Shown here: piece after piece, positions 60,202 through 64,000 of the stretch | Numbering within the stretch: the stretch's first letter is position 1 | Layout of the letters: each line of letters opens with the position of its first letter | Assembly: GCA_001647635.1 (NCBI GenBank) | Contig: CP014761.1 | Location: 682,001-746,000 of the forward strand | DNA length: 64,000 nucleotides | Reading direction: 5' to 3' | Source of the DNA: Leifsonia xyli | Lineage (GTDB): Bacteria > Actinomycetota > Actinomycetes > Actinomycetales > Microbacteriaceae | Program-made: the position numbers and the translations under genes | Notes under the pieces: generated by a model | The model's input: only the letters and a program-made list of their open reading frames with translations | Database searches by the model: none | Told to the model about the DNA's origin: nothing

Positions 60202-60713
60202 GCGTGTCCTTCCGTGGCGCCGTCGCGGACCCACGCGGCGATCTCGGCCGCGATGGTGTCGATCGGGCGGGTCGAGGTGTCGGCCGTGTAGTCGGCGAGC
60301 GACTGGTACAGCTCGCTGCGGGAGGCGACCAGGCGCTTCCAGGAGTCGAGGTCGGTGATGAGGGGGCGCTTGCCGTTGGTGATCCGCTTGGCGATCGCCT
60401 CCGGCTGCACGGTGAGGAGAACGACGCGGGCGCCGGCGAGGTCGGCCTGCGTCGCCGGGTCGAGCACGGCTCCCCCGCCCAGCGAGACGATGCCGGGATG
60501 CCGGAGCGCGTCGGCGACCGCGGCCCGCTCCCGCTCACGGAAATACGGTTCGCCGTGAGTCGCGAAGATCTCGGGGATGGGGCCGTGCAGGGAGACCACC
60601 ACCGCGTCGGTGTCGACGAACGGCAGGTGGAGCAGCCGGGCGAGCCGCTTGCCGACGCGCGACTTGCCCGCCGCCGGGGGTCCGATCAGCGCGATCGTGT
60701 CGGGCGACGTCAC
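60198..60713 (-). CDS. aroK: Shikimate kinase
   Basis: 171 residues. P-loop IGPPAAGKSRVGKRLARLL, the shikimate-binding Asp in LPFVDTDAVVVS, and VSLGGGAVLDPATQADLA with the Gly-rich substrate loop. Transfers phosphate from ATP to shikimate. GTG start, four bases after the aroC stop; ATGA overlap with aroB. Intact, unlike its neighbours on both sides. Confidence 0.96.
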
Positions 60714-60717
60714 GGCG

Positions 60718-61925
60718 TCAGGCGTACGGCGCGTGGACGCGCTCGGTGGTGAGGTTCTGCGGGATCGCGTCGAGGTAGCCGCGCAGGTTGCGCGCCGTCT
60801 CGGTCACGGAGTCGCCGCCGAACTTCTCGAGCACCGCGTTCGCCAGTACCAGGGCGACCATCGCCTCCGCCACCACGCCCGCGGCGGGCACGGCACAGAC
60901 GTCGGAGCGCTGGTGGTGCGCCGGCGCGGCCTCGCTGGTGGCCACATCCACGGTCCGCAGCGCGTGCGGGACGGTCGCGATCGGCTTCATCCCGGCGCGG
61001 ACGCGGAGCACGCCGCCGGTGCTCATCCCGCCCTCGGTGCCGCCTGCCTTGTCGCTGGTGCGGACGATCGTGCCGTCCTCGGCCAGCAGCTCGTCGTGCG
61101 CCTCGGACCCGCGGCGGGTCGTCGTGAGGAAGCCGTCGCCGATCTCGACGCCCTTGATCGCCTGGATGCCCATCAGCGCGGCCGCGAGCTGCGCGTCGAG
61201 CTTGCGGTCCCAGTGGACGTGCGAGCCGAGCCCCGGCGGGAGGCCGTAGGCGAGCACCTCGACGACGCCGCCGAGGGTGTCGCCGTCCTTGTGGGCCGCA
61301 TCCACCTCGGCGACCATGCGCTCGGAGGTGGCGGGGTCGAAGCAGCGCAGCGGGTCGGCGTCGAGCGTGTCGACGTCGGTCGGGCGCGGAAGCGGGGAGT
61401 CCTCGGGGACGCGGACCGGGCCGATCGAGAGCGTGTGGCTCACCAGGGTGATGCCGAGCTCGTTGAGGAAGGCCTTGGCAACGGCGCCCAGCGAGACGCG
61501 GGCCGCCGTCTCACGCGCGCTGGCGCGCTCGAGGACCGGACGGGCCTCGTCGAAGCCGTACTTCTGCATGCCGACGAGGTCGGCGTGGCCCGGACGCGGG
61601 CGGGTCAGCGCGGCGCCGCGACCGGAGTTCAGCACCTCGGGGTCGACCGGCTCGGCGCTCATCACATCCACCCACTTCGGCCACTCGGTGTTGCCGATGC
61701 GGAGCGCGATGGGGCTGCCCATGCTGAAGCCGTGGCGCACGCCGCCGGAGATGTCCAGCGCGTCCTGCTCGAACTTCATGCGCGCGCCGCGGCCGTAACC
61801 GAGCTTGCGGCGTGCGAGATCGGCGCGGATGGCGTCGAGCGACACCGGGACCCGGCGGGCAGGCCCTCCAGGACGGCGATGAGTTCGGGACCGTGGGATT
61901 CCCCGGCCGTGAGCCAACGAAGCAT
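60718..61925 (-). CDS. aroC: Chorismate synthase (frameshift near the N-terminus)
   Basis: FMN-dependent last step to chorismate. From ATG 61925 the protein begins [20 protein letters not shown] with the conserved AGESHG motif, then at LEGLPAG the frame is lost at the CCC at 61851-61853 (plus strand). With one more base it continues [20 protein letters not shown] and [17 protein letters not shown], then [20 protein letters not shown] and [20 protein letters not shown] to the stop at 60718; 402 residues, as expected. As read, a different frame opens at ATG 61941 and gives a false N-terminus lacking the AGESHG motif. Confidence 0.93.
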
Positions 61926-61956
61926 GCTTCGATTCTGGCATATCGGCCGTGGTGCC

Positions 61957-62796
61957 TCAGTTCTCGAGCGGGTCGCCCTGTTCGTCGATCCCGACCGCGT
62001 CCAGCATCGCTGCGAGCACGCCCGGCTCGTCCTCGAGCGGCTGCAGCGGGTCGCCGGAGACGAAGATGCGGACCTGCAGCAGCGCCTGGTGCGCCAGCAT
62101 GGCGAGTCCCGACACGGTGCGGCCGCCGACGGCCTCCCACTGCCGGGCCAGCGCGGTCGGCCACGGCTCGTAGGCCACGTCGAACAGCACCGAACGGCGG
62201 CGGGTGGAGTCGGTGTAGACCGCCTCCGTCGTGGTACCGCCGGGCAGGGTGCTGATGACGAGGTCCGGGACGTCGAGCGAGCGGTCCGCCTGCGAGAACG
62301 GGCGGATGCGGACGCGCAGCCCGAGGTCGTTCGCCAGCGGCTCGATCCAGGCGCTGCGCGCGAGGTCGCGGACGTGCACGTCCACGCGCTCCGCGCCCAG
62401 CTCGGCGGCGGCGACGAGAGCGGACGCCGCGGTCGCTCCCCCGCCCAGGATGTGGACGTACCGCGCCTCCTCGAGCCCCGCGGCCTGCAGCGCTCGGACG
62501 ATGCCGGCCACGTCGGTGTTGAAGCCACGCAGGTCGTCGCCGTCGAGCAGGACCGTGTTGGCGCCGCCGGTCTGGTCGGCGATGCGGTCGGTCTCGGTGA
62601 GCAGCGGAAGGACGGCCTTCTTCAGCGGCATGGTCAGCGACAGGCCGCGCCACTCCGGACCGAGTCCGTCGATGAACGCCGGCAGGCCGTCCTCGGTGAC
62701 CTCGACGGCCTCGTACGACCAGTCGAGGCCGAGTGCGTCATACGCGGCACGGTGCAGCTCAGGCGAGCGGGAGTGGCCGATCGGCGAGCCCAGCAC
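61957..62796 (-). CDS. aroE: Shikimate dehydrogenase (N-terminal junction frameshifted)
   Basis: NADP-dependent reduction of 3-dehydroshikimate. LGSPIGHSRSPELHRAAYDA is the substrate-binding start, SLTMPLKKAVLPLL has the catalytic lysine, GGANTVLLDGDDLRGFNTDV the Asn/Asp region, and ILGGGATAASALVAAAEL the nucleotide motif. The frame first has a start at GTG 62796, but the first beta-strand (RRLAV) lies upstream without a start codon. One missing base in the GGGG at 62812-62815 would join this frame to the acidic frame that starts at 63098, giving a 380-residue protein with a long N-terminal extension. So the true start is uncertain. Confidence 0.9.
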   Translation of the reverse strand: MLGSPIGHSRSPELHRAAYDALGLDWSYEAVEVTEDGLPAFIDGLGPEWRGLSLTMPLKKAVLPLLTETDRIADQTGGANTVLLDGDDLRGFNTDVAGIVRALQAAGLEEARYVHILGGGATAASALVAAAELGAERVDVHVRDLARSAWIEPLANDLGLRVRIRPFSQADRSLDVPDLVISTLPGGTTTEAVYTDSTRRRSVLFDVAYEPWPTALARQWEAVGGRTVSGLAMLAHQALLQVRIFVSGDPLQPLEDEPGVLAAMLDAVGIDEQGDPLEN

Positions 62797-63098
62797 CGCG
62801 AGCCGGCGGCTGGGGCCTTGGCCTTGCGCGGTGTCCCCTTCTTGGCCGCTTTCGCGGGCGCGGGGGCAGACTCGGGCTCAGGTTCACCCGCCGGCTCGGC
62901 TTCCGCCTCCTCCTGGTCGTCGTCCGCCGGCTCCTCGCGCTCGGCGGCCTCCTCGGCCTCCGCGACCGCTGCCTCCTCGGCCTCCGCTTCACGCTCGGCC
63001 TCCACGATTTCGGCGATCAGCGCCTCGGCCGACGCCTCGGAGACGCCGTCCTCCACTCCCAGCTCGTCATCGGCCGGTCGGTTGCGGGGTTCAGCCAT
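62634..63098 (-). CDS. Acidic Glu/Ala-rich frame, probably the N-terminal extension of AroE
   Basis: As read, 154 residues. The first 75 or so are strongly acidic and low in complexity (EIVEAEREAEAEEAAVAEAE, PADDDQEEAEAEPAGEPEPE), then a basic linker AKAAKKGTPRKAKAP. From about residue 94 the frame runs out of phase over the aroE sequence and is probably not real protein. ATG at 63098 overlaps the mltG stop. With one base restored at 62812-62815 it continues PSRRLAVLGSPIGHS into AroE. I do not recognise the acidic part as a known domain. Confidence 0.55.
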   Translation of the reverse strand: MAEPRNRPADDELGVEDGVSEASAEALIAEIVEAEREAEAEEAAVAEAEEAAEREEPADDDQEEAEAEPAGEPEPESAPAPAKAAKKGTPRKAKAPAAGSRCWARRSATPARLSCTVPRMTHSASTGRTRPSRSPRTACRRSSTDSVRSGAACR

Positions 63099-64000
63099 AG
63101 TTCGGGTTGTCCTTCATCCACTGCTGCCACTTCTCCACCGCGGCCTCGTGCTCCGCCTGCGTGGTCGAGAAGATCGTCTCGCCGGTCTGCAGGTTCCAGG
63201 TCACGAAGTACATCCACGGGCCGTCCGCGGGCTTCTGCACGGCGTTGATCGCCAGGTCGCCCGGGTTCGAGATCGGTCCGACCGGGAGGCCCGGGTGCAC
63301 GTACGTGTTGTACGGGTTGCCGGCGTCCGCACGCTCGGCATCGGTGGTCTCCACGCGGTCGGTGTGACCCGTGCCGTACGCGACCGTGGCGTCGGACTGG
63401 AGGTCCCAGCCCTGCGCGATGCGGTTGAGGAACACGCGCGCGACCTTCGGATAGTCGTCCTTCAGTCCCGCCTCGCGCTGCACGATGGAGGCCAGCACAA
63501 CCGTGTTCCACCGGTTCGCGGGAGCGACTCCGGCCTCGTCGAGCGACTGGAACATCCGGTCGACCATCGTCTTGATCGCCTGCTGTGCCGTGGTGCCCGG
63601 CGCGAACGTGTAGGTGGCCGGGAACAGGAAGCCCTCCAAGGACTTCGCCTCCGGCGGCAGCCCGTAGGCCGCCGGGTTCGCCGCGGCGGCCTGGAGGTCG
63701 GCGAGCGGGATCTTCGTGGAGTCGGCGACCGTCTGCAGGATGTCCTTCTCGACGGTGCCCTCGGGGATGACGGCCGTGTTCTCGACGCGCGAGGCGGGAT
63801 CCTGCAGAGTGGCCAGGGCCGCAGCCGCACTCATCTTCTTGGCGAGCTTGAAGACGCCCGGCTGGAACTCCGGCTCGGGCTTCTGCCGCAGCAGCAGCGA
63901 GTAGAAGGCCTCGTAGGTCTTCACCACGCCCGCCTTGGCCAGCTTGTTCGCGATCGTGGAGCCGTCGTCACCGGATGCGATCGTGAACATGACCTCGCCC
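63091..64000 (-). CDS. mltG: Endolytic transglycosylase MltG (5' end outside window)
   Basis: About 303 C-terminal residues are visible; the gene runs past the window end. The YceG/MltG catalytic glutamate is in VLASIVQREAGLKDDYPKVA, with ARVFLNRIAQGWDLQSDATV and YNTYVHPGLPVGPISNPGDL the other signature blocks. PGVFKLAKKMSAAAALATLQ belongs to the LysM-like part. MltG cuts nascent peptidoglycan strands at the membrane and ends their synthesis; the membrane anchor must lie upstream. The stop is overlapped by the ATG of the acidic frame. Confidence 0.95.
   Translation of the reverse strand, partial: GEVMFTIASGDDGSTIANKLAKAGVVKTYEAFYSLLLRQKPEPEFQPGVFKLAKKMSAAAALATLQDPASRVENTAVIPEGTVEKDILQTVADSTKIPLADLQAAAANPAAYGLPPEAKSLEGFLFPATYTFAPGTTAQQAIKTMVDRMFQSLDEAGVAPANRWNTVVLASIVQREAGLKDDYPKVARVFLNRIAQGWDLQSDATVAYGTGHTDRVETTDAERADAGNPYNTYVHPGLPVGPISNPGDLAINAVQKPADGPWMYFVTWNLQTGETIFSTTQAEHEAAVEKWQQWMKDNPNYG

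Overview
The window is about 64 kb of GC-rich (roughly 70%), densely packed bacterial DNA. It looks chromosomal and actinobacterial, most like Microbacteriaceae (Leifsonia or a close relative). The evidence is the pyrR-pyrB-pyrC-PH-like-carA-carB-pyrF-gmk-rpoZ-coaBC-metK-priA-fmt-rsmB-rpe order, an actinobacterial mIHF domain, an ANTAR regulator of PdtaR type, a PriA without a Walker A motif, long-form HisG, and frequent GTG starts. I see no rRNA, CRISPR array, transposase, integrase or phage gene. There is one tRNA (Leu, anticodon CAA). No gene-free stretch exceeds about 250 bases.

Layout. 0-9 kb: rpsA (3' end outside the window), a DUF4166/TIGR01777 pair, a DUF885 peptidase-like gene, polA, a PaaI-like thioesterase, the ANTAR regulator and tRNA-Leu. 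9-19 kb: a mosaic of short, mostly single-gene units (FBP zinc-finger protein, thioredoxin, MBL hydrolase, LLM oxidoreductase, secreted protein, VOC, SGNH, alpha/beta hydrolase, phosphoketolase, GNAT, EamA transporter). 19-22 kb: a LolA-like protein with an ABC exporter. 22-30 kb: pyk and gltBD. 30-38 kb: lgt, trpABC, two small membrane proteins, trpE and hisFIGE. 38-58 kb: rpe, rsmB, fmt, priA, metK, coaBC, rpoZ, mIHF-gmk, the whole pyr cluster with pyrR, a DsbA-like lipoprotein, nusB and efp. 58-64 kb: aroQ, a small unknown gene, aroB, aroK, aroC, aroE and mltG (5' end outside the window).

Most of 19-64 kb is on the minus strand, read from high to low coordinates. Genes are tightly coupled by ATGA, GTGA or TGATG overlaps. 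The blocks supply nucleotides (carAB, pyrBCF, gmk), the shikimate-to-tryptophan route (aroBCEKQ, trpEABC), histidine steps (hisGEIF), glutamate (gltBD), SAM and CoA (metK, coaBC), and translation functions (fmt, rsmB, efp, nusB).

Main points of interest. (1) Five apparent single-base deletions, all in G or C runs, break trpE, aroB (twice), aroC and aroE, and a sixth probably joins an ABC ATPase to its permease; restoring one base at each site gives full-length genes. (2) An mIHF DNA-binding domain is fused to guanylate kinase. (3) At least eleven genes have a TANNNT hexamer 6-7 bases before the start codon, suggesting leaderless transcription. (4) A family of palindromes built on AACACGCCG/CGGCGTGTT lies at 14.0 and 41.5-41.7 kb. 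(5) A PyrR-type RNA site lies beside the pyrR ribosome-binding site. I found no wholly new gene system; the best candidates for new biology are the fusions, the palindromes and the LolA-ABC module.
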